Shown here: positions 10,047-21,279 of the stretch, piece after piece
How the letters are laid out: each line of letters begins with the position of its first letter
How positions within the stretch are numbered: position 1 is the stretch's first letter
From: Ascoidea asiatica
Lineage: Eukaryota > Ascomycota > Saccharomycetes > Ascoideales > Ascoideaceae
Assembly: GCA_001600695.1 (NCBI GenBank)
Contig: BCKQ01000007.1
Coordinates: 557,607 to 621,606, forward strand
Length of the DNA: 64,000 nt
Direction: 5' to 3'
Program-made: the position numbers and the translations under genes
Notes under the pieces: generated by a model
Told to the model about the DNA's origin: nothing
The model's input: the letters and a program-made list of their open reading frames with translations, nothing else
Databases searched by the model: none

Positions 10047-11325
10047 AGCTATAATCATAAGAATATGGATTGCTTATATTTGAGTTATATATATTATTGT
10101 TATTTAAATGTATTGAAGGAGAATTACTTCTATTTATATTAAGATTTAAATTATTATTATTATTTATTATAGTACTTGTGGAATGATTTATATTTATATT
10201 ATCATTATTAATATTTATATTACTATTATAAATTTGATTAATGGTTTGTTTTGGAATTGAAGGATTGAAATTTATATTTAAATATTGAGAAGATTTATTT
10301 GAATTTGAATATTTTTCAAATTGTTTTTCTTGTTCATAATTTTTTTCATCAAATCTATTTAAATTATTTGATTCAATATCAGAATTTGAAGAAGAATTTA
10401 AATTTGAATTTGAATTATTTAAAGGTAAAGATAAATTATTTGTAGAAATATTTGAAGTTGGTAATAATAAATCGGCTTGAGAATTATTTGCAGATAACAT
10501 TAATGGAGTTGAAATTCCAGAAGATAAAGCTAAAACTGCAGGATTATTATTTAATTTATTTTCTTTTGTATAAGTTACAACTTTTTTACCATAAATATTT
10601 TGAACTACAAAAACTATAGTTGAAGTAAAAGCACAAATTAAACCTTTAAAATGTTTATGATATTCTAATTGAATTAAAGGTTGATCAATTGATTTTATTG
10701 AACTAATTGATTCAATTGAATTTAAAGGTAATTTATTTGACGATTTATTATCAAAAACTACAATTATTATTACACCAGTTACTAAAGGTAATAAAGTTAA
10801 ATAAGTTTGAATTGGAAATTTAACTTTATAATAAATTCTATAAGATAATACCACTAATAATGGACTTAAGGTTTTTACACTTGAAACAGTTGCAATTGAA
10901 ACTAAAGAAGTAGCTAAATGACTAAAATATTTTCCAATAAATTGAGAAATTCCCATTGGAAAAATTTTTTTAATTAATTTATAATTTGGTATAATTAAAA
11001 ATTTATTACCATTTAAATTTTTATCAGTTGGTATTGAACCTTTTGGGAAAAAAATTTTTAAAATTTTAAAATTTTGTAAAAAAAAAGTTGTTAATAAAGA
11101 TAATAAAATTGAGATTGAGAATTGAACTTGTGATAAAGTTGAAGGAAATGGAAAATTAGTTAAAATTTTTTTTGTTAATTGAGAAGTTATTGAAGATATT
11201 AAATACCAAATTATACAAGATATTAAAATTTTTAAAGATTTTGGTAAAAAAAATTTTGAAATATATTTTTTAATTGATTTAACTCTATTATAAGAGTCAG
11301 TATTATTATAAGTTGATAGTTCCAT
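9010..11325 (-). CDS. SLY41: SLY41-like triose-phosphate/nucleotide-sugar transporter family protein
   Basis: This 771-residue multi-pass membrane protein belongs to the TPT/drug-metabolite transporter superfamily. It has a first helix block (about 28-90), the family-typical core GKYFSHLATSLVSIATVSSV followed by KTLSPLLVVLSYRIYYKVK (about 131-170), more helices, and a C-terminal half from about 652 (LFNGLCHFFQALLAFHLL, SYSIASMLKRIMIITASILL, TGIILIGIGLYSYDRWGG). The two halves are split by a Asn/Ser-rich insert of about 220 residues including a long poly-Asn tract, and a further charged loop. S. cerevisiae Sly41 is about 450 residues, so the extra length is mostly low complexity. Sly41 is an ER/Golgi protein that suppresses loss of Ypt1. 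SLY41 is the most likely orthologue; a paralogous TPT-family transporter is the alternative. Confidence 0.78.
9977..10044. repeat. ATT trinucleotide array coding poly-Asn
   Basis: About 22 ATT units on the plus strand, read as AAT (Asn) in the SLY41-like gene on the minus strand. It is expected to vary in length between strains. Confidence 0.85.
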
Positions 11326-13255
11326 TATTTTAACTTAATTTATTATTTAGTTTATTTAGATTATTTGATTTATTTGATTTATTTGATTTATTTGATTTAT
11401 TTAATTTATTTAATTTATTTAATTTATTTATTTAATATAAGATAAGCGAAGGACAAATATTTATAATGATAGTGATAATATATTATATATACATAAAATT
11501 ATTGATATATTATATGATTATGAATATAAAAAAGAAGATATGTGAAATTAATAATTATTGTTACGTAAATGTTATTTCTTTTTGTTTTTAGAATTTAGTT
11601 GCTAAAATTGTATTTAGGTGTAGTATTCTTGATTTTTTTCTTTATATTGAAATATTTTTTTTGCATAAAAACATTAAAAGTAACTTAAGTTAAAAAAGGA
11701 ATAAATAATGCAGTTTGAAATAATTTTTGTATGAAAGTCTATAAATACATAAGATTGAAAATAAAGGGTTTATTGAAATATAATTGTTTTTATTCTTATT
11801 TTTATTTTTATAAATATTCTTGTATTTATTTTTACTATCAATGACCAATTTATGTCAATTGAGAGGAAATTCAAGAAACGTTTTAAAGGATTATTTTTGG
11901 ATCTTGAATCTATCAATCAATCAGTCAATGAATCAGTTCTCAATTGAAGCTTCTGATATTTCTGAATGAACTATTTTATGAATGAATATGAATAATATAT
12001 TTCAGATAATCTTTTTGTTGAATTTGATAAATATATTTCAGTAGGTTTGTTGATCTCCTGGAGATCAATTGAGATAAATCGAGGACATTAAGCGCTGTGT
12101 TTGTTGATGCTGATGGTGATGTTGTTTATCGAGCAGGCTCAAAAACTGCACACAGCACAAGAAGCTCACTGCTTAGTACAAAGTTTACACCTGGCCGACT
12201 GCAGAGACGCGGAGAAACACAAGAACCAGCGCAAAGGGTGGGTTACAAAAACCCACAGAGTTGGTAAACGTGTAGTAATGTAATATTAGGTATAAAGTAC
12301 CTCAGTAAACACAGAAATGCGTTTTTAAAGACCCACAAAACTGGATTTAAAATGTACATAATAAAACATTATTATACATTAAATCCATACAGCTGGAACA
12401 GACATTTGGAAGCCAGGATTGTGGGTTTTGTTCCCAAACCAGAAGAGTTATGGCAATTCCAATAACAACAATAAAATAACAATAACAATAACGATAATAA
12501 TAAAAAATACGTTTAATTATTAAATGATCAATTGAATATTAAATAATAATCCAGTAAAGTAATAATGATAAAGATGACAGAATATTCATGAAACTGATTA
12601 TCCATTTCAAAATTCCTTTAAAGCTTGTAGAATTTCAATGGCTCAACTCTTTTGATTCTAAAAATTTGAAACTTTTCATATTAAATTTTTATTCTGCAGC
12701 GTAAATTCCCTTTATGGATTTATTTTCATTCAATTCGGATATGTATTCACTTCAAACCACCAAATCATTTAAAAAATACTCATTATCTCTTCATTTCAAC
12801 TTAATAATAATGCAAATTATGATGAATTTTTAGAATCAAAATTATTAACTTAATTAAATTCATCAATTTCTTTAATTTTTACTTACTTCTTCAACTCCAT
12901 TAAATTTAACTAATATATTCTTAAAATTAAATATTGTTTTGAAATAGAACTACTGTAGAACTGTAAAAATTTATAAAATTACTCAAATTATCAACTTCAT
13001 CTTAATATTATCTAATATTATCTAATAATATTTTAGTTTAGATATCATTTTACATTCTTTTTTCTTTTTTTTTTCTAAAATTTTAATCAAATTTTTTATT
13101 TAATTTCAATTCAATTCAATTATTTCAATAATTTCAATCATTTAATTCGTTTGAATATATTCTTTCATTCTAATCAATTCATTTCAAGACTTTAATTTAA
13201 AGCTTATGTTATTTAATTTAAATATTTTCTATTAATTCGTTTGAATTCATTTCAA
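11326..13255. other. 1.9-kb divergent intergenic region
   Basis: This is the shared upstream region of the SLY41-like gene (-) and the large membrane protein (+). It has TTTGATTTA repeats at 11360-11430; a perfect 19-nt palindrome at 12050-12068; a GC-rich pocket at about 12055-12260; a GTGGGTT/AACCCAC stem-loop at 12238-12256; and further ACCCACA and TGTGGGTT copies near 12330 and 12420. A 60-codon open frame at 12101-12283 inside the pocket has no supporting features. Confidence 0.55.
12050..12068. promoter_or_regulatory. 19-nt perfect palindrome
   Basis: TTGATCTCC-T-GGAGATCAA, with 9-bp arms and one central base. It lies at the left edge of the GC-rich pocket in a divergent promoter. It could be a homodimer binding site. 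Confidence 0.5.
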
Positions 13256-16200
13256 ATGGCCCCTTTAAATTTCAAATTTTCTAATCTACTTAAAACTACT
13301 ACTATTACTACAAATAATGAAAATGTTAGTTTAGATCCTGATTTTGATAACGGTAATATAGATATTCCAATTGAAATAATTGATGAAATTCTTTCCTCTT
13401 CTTCCTCTTCTTCTTATTCATCCTCAAATAATATCAAAAAATATAAATTTAATAAAAGGGAATGGCATGATGGTTATATTGCTTTATGTGTTTTATTACC
13501 ATTATTATTTATTTCTTTAATTTTTCTATATTTATTTTATTTATATCAAAAGAAAAAAAAGAAAAATTTAAATTCAAATACTGATTCTCTTGATGATAAT
13601 AATAATAATAACAATAATGAAAATAAGGAAAGTAATGAAAATGAAAATCATTTAAAAATTAACAAATCAAATATCAATGAGTCGTTGATCTCTTCAAATC
13701 AAATTACATTTAATAATAATGAAAAAATTGATGATAATGATGATGATGATGATGATAATGACAATGATGATAATAATATTAATGAGAACTTAAAAAAGAT
13801 TGAAACAACTGAAAAAAATCAAAAAAGTGAAACGAATGAAAAAAGTGAAAAAAATGAAATCGATGAAAAAGGAATTACTAATAGTAAAAAAGAATTAAAA
13901 TCTTCAAATACTGATTCAACTAGTAGAACAAATAATACAAACAAAAGTAATGATTCAACTAATTTATCTGATACAAAACCTTTATTTGTTAATAATGACA
14001 ATAAAAATATTAATGATACCAAAAATAAATCTGTTAATAAAAGTCCTTCATTAATTTATTCAAACATTTCATATTCAGTTCCACCTTCTTTAAATTCTTC
14101 AATAAAAGTTAAATTAGACACCCCGAATATTGAACTTGAATCAGATTTAAATAATAATAGTACTAATAAAAATAATGTTAACAATGAAAAAAACAATGAT
14201 AATAATGACAATAATGAATCAAAAATTATTGAAAAAAATTTAAAAACTAATATGAATCCATTTAAAACTCCATCACCAATTGATTCAAAAAATCTTTCAA
14301 ATAAAAATTCAAATAGAAATATTAATACTAATCAATCAAGTGATTCAAATAATTCAACAAATATTACCACAAATATAAACAATAATGTAGTTTCTTCTTC
14401 TAATGTTACTAGTACTAACAAAACTCCAGAAAATCAAATTTTATCATCTTTAGATCCATTTAATAAAAAAATTATCGATATATCAATTGATTCAAATAAT
14501 TTATTATTATCTGCTCCTAATATCAAAAAGAAACATTCTATAGAATCAGATTTATCTTTAATTCAAAACAGTATTAATGAAAATATTATTAAAAATCAAT
14601 CTAATAATAACTTAAATGTTAAAAGTGAAATTAATAATAATATCAATAATAAAAATAATAAAGAAGTAGCTAATAATAAATCTAATGATATAAATGAAGA
14701 TAAAAAATTCCAAAATCAAGTTTATGAATCTGTTGAAAAAAATAATAGTATTGATGATTTACCAAAAAGAACAAAATCAACTTTATCAATTATTTCAAAT
14801 TCAAAAAGATTAAGTTGGATTAATAAAAAATCGAAAAATTTATTCAATCATAGTAATAAAAGTAAAAATTCTGATTCGGTGAAAAATAATAACAATAATA
14901 ACAATCATAATCAATACTTAAATCAAAACAATTCTCAATTATCTTTTTCAAATTCAATTTCCCAAAATTCTAATCAGTATTTAGATAATGATATAGATGA
15001 TGATAAATCTGCAAATTTATCATTAGATGATGTTCATATTCCAACTTCTCCTTTGTTACCTGCCTCAAGTATAATCTCTGTCTCTTCTCCACTATCAAAT
15101 GAAGAAATTAATATCATTAAAAGTAATATTTCTAATTCAAACTCAAATTATAATTCAAAATTAGATTTACATCTTGATCTAAATAATATTAATAGTAATA
15201 ATAATAATAATAATATTAATCAAAATTTAATTGAGAATGATATTGGTAGCTTCTCAAACAATAATAGTAGTGTCAATATTAATATTCAAAAATCTGATAC
15301 AAATTCTTCATCTACAAGTGAAATAAGTCCATTGAAAACCCCATTTACAAGAAATAATATTGAAGTTCCTCAATTATCTCCATTATCGCCTGTTTCTAAT
15401 TCTCAATCTACAATTAAAATTAAGCCTTCAAGTTCAATTTATATTAATCATAATTCAAATAATTTACCATTAACTGATTTTAAAAATATTGATAGAAGTT
15501 CAATTACTGCCTCAACAATTAAAAATTCTTCTATTTCTAATTATCCTGTTGATTTAAAACCTTTTGATCCAGAAATGCGTCAATTAATGAATGAGATTAA
15601 TAATATGAGTGTTGATATTTCTAAAGATGATACTATAAATTTTTCGAAATTGAAAAGTCAAAATGAAGAGTCAATAAACAGTTTAACAAGTTCCTCAAAT
15701 GAAAATAGTAAAGCTTCTTCAATGTCTCAGAATCACGACTTAGCTGGAAATAAAACTTCAAATGCTCAAACAAATGTAGCAGAAAATTTGGACTTACCAA
15801 ACAATGATGATGTTGCAACTATAAACTCTGAAAAAACTGTAACAAGTCTTGAAACCGGTGATAATGAAGATAATGCTATAGCCGATACTACTTTAGAAAT
15901 GGATCAAATTTTAATCTCAAATGAAATCAAAAATATTCAAAAACAATTGGATGAAAATATAATCAAAAACTCAAAAATTGACGATAATAGTAAAGATAGT
16001 TTTTTTTTAAATGGTCAATCGAATCGTTCTTCAGTAATCTCATCAGCTTCCCCTTTGAATTTTAATATTCAAAACATACTATCACCAAATAATTTCACAC
16101 CAAATAATTTGAACTCTGCAAATTCAAATTCAAGAGCCAAGTTTGAAAATCTTTCTCCAGTAACTCAAACTTCCTCACAGGTTTCAACAACTATTCAATT

Positions 16201-16600
16201 TCCAACATCTGCATATGTTATTAATTCACCAAATATTCCTCTCCCAATTCCACCAGTTTCATCACCAATGCCATTTTCCAATATAAATAATGCAAATTCC
16301 AATTCGAATAGTAGTTTAAAGAATCTTCAAATGAGATCAAACTCAACAGTATCTAACGTTTCTAGTGTTTCAAAGGTGTCGATTACTGAGTCTTTACATC
16401 CAATAAGTGGATTGAATCCTGTGAAGACAAATTCGAACGATGATTCAAATAGTTCATATTTAAACATTCAAGCTAAAGAGTCAGTTTCAACGTTTAAGAG
16501 TGCATATACAGCTGCTGAATCAACAACTGCTTCAACCTCAGACTCTTTTGCTTCAGCTGAGAGCGATTTTGGAAGTAGCGAAAATAGAAGATTATCTTAG
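13256..16600 (+). CDS. single-pass membrane protein with long disordered cytosolic tail, possibly Skg6/Tos2-like
   Basis: From the ATG at 13256 the product is 1114 residues; the frame reaches 13241 only through a TTG. Residues 1-70 are Ser/Thr/Asp-rich. A single transmembrane helix at about 74-97 (YIALCVLLPLLFISLIFLYL) is followed by a stop-transfer run of five lysines, and about 1000 Asn/Ser-rich disordered residues follow with many SP/TP motifs (TPSP, SPLSP, KTPF). This architecture (short outside segment, one helix, long phospho-rich tail) resembles yeast polarity anchors Skg6 and Tos2, but I see no diagnostic motif. No signal peptide precedes the helix. Conserved-looking islands include KRTKSTLSIISNSKRLSW (about 505) and DLKPFDPEMRQLMNEINNM (about 770). 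Function is unknown. Confidence 0.72.
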   Translation: MAPLNFKFSNLLKTTTITTNNENVSLDPDFDNGNIDIPIEIIDEILSSSSSSSYSSSNNIKKYKFNKREWHDGYIALCVLLPLLFISLIFLYLFYLYQKKKKKNLNSNTDSLDDNNNNNNNENKESNENENHLKINKSNINESLISSNQITFNNNEKIDDNDDDDDDNDNDDNNINENLKKIETTEKNQKSETNEKSEKNEIDEKGITNSKKELKSSNTDSTSRTNNTNKSNDSTNLSDTKPLFVNNDNKNINDTKNKSVNKSPSLIYSNISYSVPPSLNSSIKVKLDTPNIELESDLNNNSTNKNNVNNEKNNDNNDNNESKIIEKNLKTNMNPFKTPSPIDSKNLSNKNSNRNINTNQSSDSNNSTNITTNINNNVVSSSNVTSTNKTPENQILSSLDPFNKKIIDISIDSNNLLLSAPNIKKKHSIESDLSLIQNSINENIIKNQSNNNLNVKSEINNNINNKNNKEVANNKSNDINEDKKFQNQVYESVEKNNSIDDLPKRTKSTLSIISNSKRLSWINKKSKNLFNHSNKSKNSDSVKNNNNNNNHNQYLNQNNSQLSFSNSISQNSNQYLDNDIDDDKSANLSLDDVHIPTSPLLPASSIISVSSPLSNEEINIIKSNISNSNSNYNSKLDLHLDLNNINSNNNNNNINQNLIENDIGSFSNNNSSVNINIQKSDTNSSSTSEISPLKTPFTRNNIEVPQLSPLSPVSNSQSTIKIKPSSSIYINHNSNNLPLTDFKNIDRSSITASTIKNSSISNYPVDLKPFDPEMRQLMNEINNMSVDISKDDTINFSKLKSQNEESINSLTSSSNENSKASSMSQNHDLAGNKTSNAQTNVAENLDLPNNDDVATINSEKTVTSLETGDNEDNAIADTTLEMDQILISNEIKNIQKQLDENIIKNSKIDDNSKDSFFLNGQSNRSSVISSASPLNFNIQNILSPNNFTPNNLNSANSNSRAKFENLSPVTQTSSQVSTTIQFPTSAYVINSPNIPLPIPPVSSPMPFSNINNANSNSNSSLKNLQMRSNSTVSNVSSVSKVSITESLHPISGLNPVKTNSNDDSNSSYLNIQAKESVSTFKSAYTAAESTTASTSDSFASAESDFGSSENRRLS

Positions 16601-17312
16601 ATTATATCATAATATGGGATTTTTATTGAACATTTGATTTGGATTTAAAGTAATTTTTTTATCTAGCCGGTATGCCTTTAGTTTTTTTTTTTTATTATAT
16701 CATTTCAGTCACTATAATGGTTCATATCTTTTTGTTTTTAGTCGTTCATTCTCTTAAAGTATCTCAGAAATTAATATTTTCAAAACCTTTACATTCAATA
16801 TTACTTTTTTTTTATTTTGTTTTACAGCTTCTAAATTTTAATAATTGCTAATTGTTTATCACTTTTTTTTCTTTTTTTTTCTTTATTTGAAATAATTTTC
16901 ATAATTAATTCTTAAATTAATTTTATTTTTAATTTTCAATCTTTAAACCAAATTTAAATTAGTTTTGATTGATTTATTTTAATTTAGTTTAATTCAATTT
17001 AATTTAATTTTACTTTATTTTTTTTATTAACATTTTTATTTCAAATTTATTCACGTAAAATCCGCTCTTCTCATATCATTTCGATCATTGATATGAGAAT
17101 GATGTTTTTATTTATTATTTTAGAAACAGATCCTTACGAGAGAAGCATTTAAAGAAAGATTATTTAATATAAAGTAAAGTATGTATTTAGTATTGAAAAA
17201 AAAAGTTATATACTGTATATGAGGCGTTCGAATGAAAGCTGGAGACAACAGCAGCTGCATTAAACACTAACCATTGTGAATTTTTGTTATTTTAACATTG
17301 TCCAAGAAATTT
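16601..17312. other. intergenic, convergent 3' region
   Basis: About 700 bp of T-rich sequence with several T8-T10 runs (16689, 16807, 16865, 16873). No gene is seen; it probably holds the 3'-UTR and termination signals of the upstream gene and of the 62-codon ORF on the other strand. Confidence 0.55.
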
Positions 17313-17501
17313 TTATCTATCTTTCTTTTTGAAAAGACTAGAAAAAGGGAATCGTGGTGGAGGAGGAGGAAAATTTTGAATTGGAAAAGATGATATCTTC
17401 CCTGAACTTTTACGAGTAATAGCAGGAATCTTAACTGGCTTTGAAGGGGTACGATTTGATTTCAAGACAACTTCTAAGTCGTTTTTTGATTTTTTACTCA
17501 T
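17313..17501 (-). CDS. small basic proline-rich protein, hypothetical
   Basis: A 62-codon ORF with a proper ATG and a protein-like composition unusual for this AT-rich spacer: a Lys/Ser-rich N-terminus (MSKKSKNDLEVVLKSNRTPS), KPVKIPAITRKSSGKISS, then PPPPPRFPFSSLFKKKD. Poly-Pro followed by RFPF suggests an SH3- or EVH1-type ligand, which is inference. I do not recognise a homologue, and no intron extending it was found. The codon content is richer in GC at first/second positions than chance ORFs nearby, which favours a real gene. Confidence 0.45.
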   Translation of the reverse strand: MSKKSKNDLEVVLKSNRTPSKPVKIPAITRKSSGKISSFPIQNFPPPPPRFPFSSLFKKKDR

Positions 17502-18556
17502 TTTAATTTTTCAAATATTTTAAATGATTTTTTTTTTGAAGTATATTGAATCTAAAAGTGTGAAATTGAAAGTGCTTTTAAATTTTATAAAACTTGAAAT
17601 TTGAAAATATATTGTATCTTTCAAATTAACAAAACGTTTTCGTATGCTTGAGGCTTATAAAAATACCTTCAGTGGTATTTATAGTAATTTTTTTCAATAA
17701 TAATTGAAATATTTTACTCTATTAAATTTAGATAGTAAGATTTTAGATAGATAAAACTTTTGATTGGAAAAAAATAGTGAAACCAATAGTAGTCAATTTT
17801 ATAAATTTAGATAGTAAGATTTTAGATAGATAAAACTTTTGATTGGAAAAAAATAGTGAAACCAATAGTAGTCAATTTTATAAATTTAGATAGTAAGATT
17901 TTAGATAGATAAAACTTTTGATTGGAAAAAAATAGTGAAACCAATAGTAGTCAATTTTATAAATTTAGATAGTAAGATTTTAGATAGATAAAACTTTTGA
18001 TTGGAAAAAAATAGTGAAACCAATAGTAGTCAATTTTATAAATTTAGATACTAATCCTATTAATCAAGGTTAAAGTTGAATAAATATAAAAAATTTATTC
18101 AGAATAATCAAAAAATAAAATGAAAGCGTTGACTTACAATTTTTTATTTTATTGTACTTGAAGATTAATAAATTAAGATAAACGTTCATCAAGATTCCTT
18201 TTAGTTGGATAAGGAAGTTTAATCCAATTGAATTAATTTCAATATTATTTCCAGTTAAAAAGAAAACATTTTGATAAGAACTCCACTCAGAAAATTACAT
18301 TCATTACTATCAATCTATATTATAATCTAAAACAGATTTATTTCACTCAATTAATTAAAAAGATTCAATGGCTGAAAATATTGAAGCAAAACTTTTAAGT
18401 TAGGAGACCTAAATCTTAATCTAGGTCCGATTTTGCTCTATTTTGGGTGGCACAGAGTCAAACAGGGTCACATGATTCCAACCCATTCTACAGTTAAAGC
18501 CTTTTTTTTTATTTCTCCTATAAGAGTGATTTCTCGGTTTTTATATTTGATGATTT
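17502..18556. other. intergenic region with minisatellite
   Basis: About 1 kb between the 62-codon ORF and tRNA-Ile. It contains the 79-bp minisatellite at 17723-18050. Around 18400-18490 there is a less AT-rich patch just upstream of the tRNA. No gene is seen. Confidence 0.6.
17723..18050. repeat. perfect 79-bp minisatellite, 4 copies plus partial
   Basis: The repeat boundary GATAGTAAG occurs at 17731, 17810, 17889 and 17968, and a fifth GATA at 18047 breaks down; the period is exactly 79 bp. By eye the four full copies are identical, including an A7 run. Units begin TAAATTTAGATAGTAAGATT and end in AGTCAATTTTA. No open frame runs through it because 79 is not a multiple of three and stops occur in every frame. 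Identity of all copies implies recent amplification or homogenisation. Confidence 0.95.
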
Positions 18557-18630
18557 GATCCCTTGGCCCAGTTGGTTAAGGCATCGTGCTAATAACGCGG
18601 GGATCAGCAGTTCGATCCTGCTAGGGACCA
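18557..18630 (+). tRNA. tRNA-Ile (anticodon AAU), with acceptor-stem mismatch
   Basis: A 74-nt cloverleaf with A box (TGGCCCAGTTGG), anticodon loop CTAATAA (AAU, Ile) and B box (CAGTTCGATCCTG); discriminator A, no intron. The acceptor 5' strand is GATCCCT and the 3' strand AGGGACC, so A2 faces C71. The tRNA-Ile(AAU) I recall from yeast has G2-C71. The rest of the structure is intact and conserved. The nearest T run is TTTT a few bases downstream, then T6 near 18653. Confidence 0.93.
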
Positions 18631-18782
18631 TCTTAAAGTTTTCAGAACTTTCTCTTTTTTATCTTCAACCTCAATTTGATAAAACTTTGCTGTTATCAAT
18701 AATATTTTCTTTTTGATTTTACTCAAACTTACTTGAATTTTTTACAAAGCAATTCACTTTTATTGGGGTTATAGAATATATA

Positions 18783-19934
18783 TTATAAAAGATTTGATAA
18801 TTTAAGTATATAATCAAAAAATATTCCAGCTAATAGTAATTTTCCAGAAAGAATATTACTAACAAAATATTTCCAACAACTTTTTGGTTGGTTAATATCA
18901 ACTCTGTAAATCATATTAAAAAGTCTATAACCAAAAATAGCAGCTCCTAAGAAAAAGCCTGGACCCATAGCACCATTGATTCCTGCTAAAGTTAATAAAC
19001 TCATTTGAACAGTACCTAAAGAATAAAAGATTTTTTTTGAATGATTACCCCAAGCTAAAGCTGTTGATTTTATACCTGCTTTAACATCAAATTTTTTATC
19101 TTGATGTGCATAAATTGTATCATAAATCATTGTCCAGATATATGATGAAAGATATAATGGAATCATTGTTGGCCAATTCCAAACTCCCATTGCGGTGAAT
19201 CCTAACATTGTACCCCAATTATAACATGCTGATAAAACACTTTGTGGATAATATGTGAATCTTTTAAATAAAGGATATGAACCAACAAGAAATAAAGAGC
19301 TTGCTCCAAATAAAAAACAGTTTAATGGTAATTGTAATAATACAAGTAATCCAATTGAAAGTTGTCCTAATAAGAAATATGAAGCTTGATGAATATTAAT
19401 TCTTTTACTAGCCATTGGCCTTTCAATTGTTCTTTCAACTTTATTATCTAAATTTCTATCTAACATATCATTGATTGTACAACCTGCACCTCTCATTACA
19501 ATAGATCCAATTCCAAATACAGATAACATCCATAATGTTGAAGATAGTGGTGCAGATATTTCATAAGCTGCCATAATAATTCCCCAAGAAGATGGTAAGA
19601 ATAATAGCCATGTACCAACAGGTTTATCTAATCTCATTAATTCAGCATATGGAATATATTTTTCAGGTAATTTTGAAACCCATGATTTTTTAAGAGATTC
19701 TAATCTTTCCTTTTTTGCACTTAAGAGTAAATCTGGATGAAAAGCTGAAACTTGTTTTTGTCTTGAATTTAATAAAGTATGAAAATTTTGTTGAATTGAG
19801 TTATATTTGAAAATCGGGCTATTTATTGCGATTTTTAATGTCGTTGGTGATGAAACCTTTATTCGTTTATATAAGGTATTTTGAAATGATTTAATTCCTA
19901 TTATAGGATTAGGATTGAAATATTTGATAATCAT
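18783..19934 (-). CDS. COQ2: 4-hydroxybenzoate polyprenyltransferase (CoQ biosynthesis)
   Basis: This 383-residue UbiA-family membrane enzyme attaches the polyprenyl chain to 4-hydroxybenzoate at the mitochondrial inner membrane, the committed step of ubiquinone synthesis. The N-terminal about 60 residues are basic and Ser/Thr-rich (presequence). The conserved start YAELMRLDKPVGTWLLFLPS is followed by the first Asp-rich prenyl-diphosphate site NDMLDRNLDNKVERTIERP (about 150-168) and the second, YDTIYAHQDKKFDVKAGI (about 275). Several hydrophobic helices separate them. Length matches S. cerevisiae Coq2 (372). A CACGTG box at 20155 lies about 220 bp upstream. No in-frame CTG codon was found. 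Confidence 0.97.
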   Translation of the reverse strand: MIIKYFNPNPIIGIKSFQNTLYKRIKVSSPTTLKIAINSPIFKYNSIQQNFHTLLNSRQKQVSAFHPDLLLSAKKERLESLKKSWVSKLPEKYIPYAELMRLDKPVGTWLLFLPSSWGIIMAAYEISAPLSSTLWMLSVFGIGSIVMRGAGCTINDMLDRNLDNKVERTIERPMASKRINIHQASYFLLGQLSIGLLVLLQLPLNCFLFGASSLFLVGSYPLFKRFTYYPQSVLSACYNWGTMLGFTAMGVWNWPTMIPLYLSSYIWTMIYDTIYAHQDKKFDVKAGIKSTALAWGNHSKKIFYSLGTVQMSLLTLAGINGAMGPGFFLGAAIFGYRLFNMIYRVDINQPKSCWKYFVSNILSGKLLLAGIFFDYILKLSNLL

Positions 19935-21279
19935 TATTATAATTCAATAGTCTAATTGAATCTCAAACAATTGAATTCACAGATATCCTTAACAGTTTCA
20001 AGTATTATCAATCTTAATAATAGAAAATAGACCCTTTTTCCAGAAATTTCTAATTGATGAATTTTTACTCGATAAATTTCTTCAGTTCAAATACTCTCGG
20101 ACAATGGCACAAAAGCTTAAAATTGCTTTGGATTTGATTATTTTTTCCAGTGTGCACGTGATGGGACACTTTTCATGAATAAATCATGATGATGACTGTT
20201 AAAAGCACGTATTTAACAAAAATAAGAACAATCAATTATATAATTATTATAAACTAGCAGAAATAGATAAACTAAATAATGTTAACTGCATTATGAATAG
20301 GATTCAGATATTACCTTTTAAATTCACTGGAAGATATGAAGTTCATCTTTGATATGTGAATTCCTATTTAACCTCGGTTAGAATTCAAAGTCAATTGAGT
20401 AGATAGTAAAATCTTCTTTTTGAATGATAAAAATTTAAATTCAGGTTTATAATAGAGATAAAAAAATTAATAAACCAAATATAATCACATATAAAAAAAG
20501 TAAAGGATATTTAAATAATTGGATTTTAATTGTATTATTGAAATTATCGAGTGTATTGAGTTAAAATGAAATTAATTAATTAAGATTATTAGCTAAAATT
20601 GCCATAAATTTAAAATATAAGATCAATAGAAATGAAATTAAATATGTAATAAAGATATTTTTTGATTTCAATTGTTGTATCGGAAAGATATGGTGAAAAA
20701 GATTTTTTATTAATTGAGTAAAAATGGATTTCATTGAATTTTAATTACTTCAAATGATAGGTATTATTAAATGGGATTTGAAATATTCAGCGTTTGAGGA
20801 GTATAAATTTATAAACGATTTCAGGAATTTGAGAAGCTTTTCAATTTCCAGTTGTATATTTTAGTTGAATTTAGTTTAAATTTACCAGGAACTAAGAAAA
20901 ATGATACAATATTTTCATGTCAAAATAAAACTTTTAAAAGATTGTTTTTCAAATAAATCTTAAAACCAAACTAAAGATGATCAGAACAAAAATAAGAAAA
21001 ATAAAGATAAAGATAAAGATTAAGAAAATAATAATTTTTTATAAAAAGCCACCATTTAATAGTGAATATTATTTGAGATCAAAAGAATTTTATGAAAATT
21101 TATATATAAGTACAGATTTATCATTATTTAATTTCATCATCAACTAATCAAACAGATGTTCTACCATTTTAAGATTTTAAAACTAGATATTTTAAAAATA
21201 GGTTAGTTAATAAACTATATTTTACAAATAAATACTCAGTTGAAGTTGAATTAATCATTCATAAAAATTAGAATGCTAA
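19935..21279. other. intergenic, upstream of COQ2 and of the pseudogene
   Basis: About 1.35 kb without a credible gene. CACGTG at 20155-20160 (followed by AT) marks the probable COQ2 promoter. The stretch 20900-21279, where the N-terminus of the pseudogene would be expected, shows no recognisable start. Confidence 0.5.

Noticed and set aside
12101-12283. 60-codon frame in the GC pocket
   Set aside because: No homology, and overlapped by regulatory-looking palindromes.
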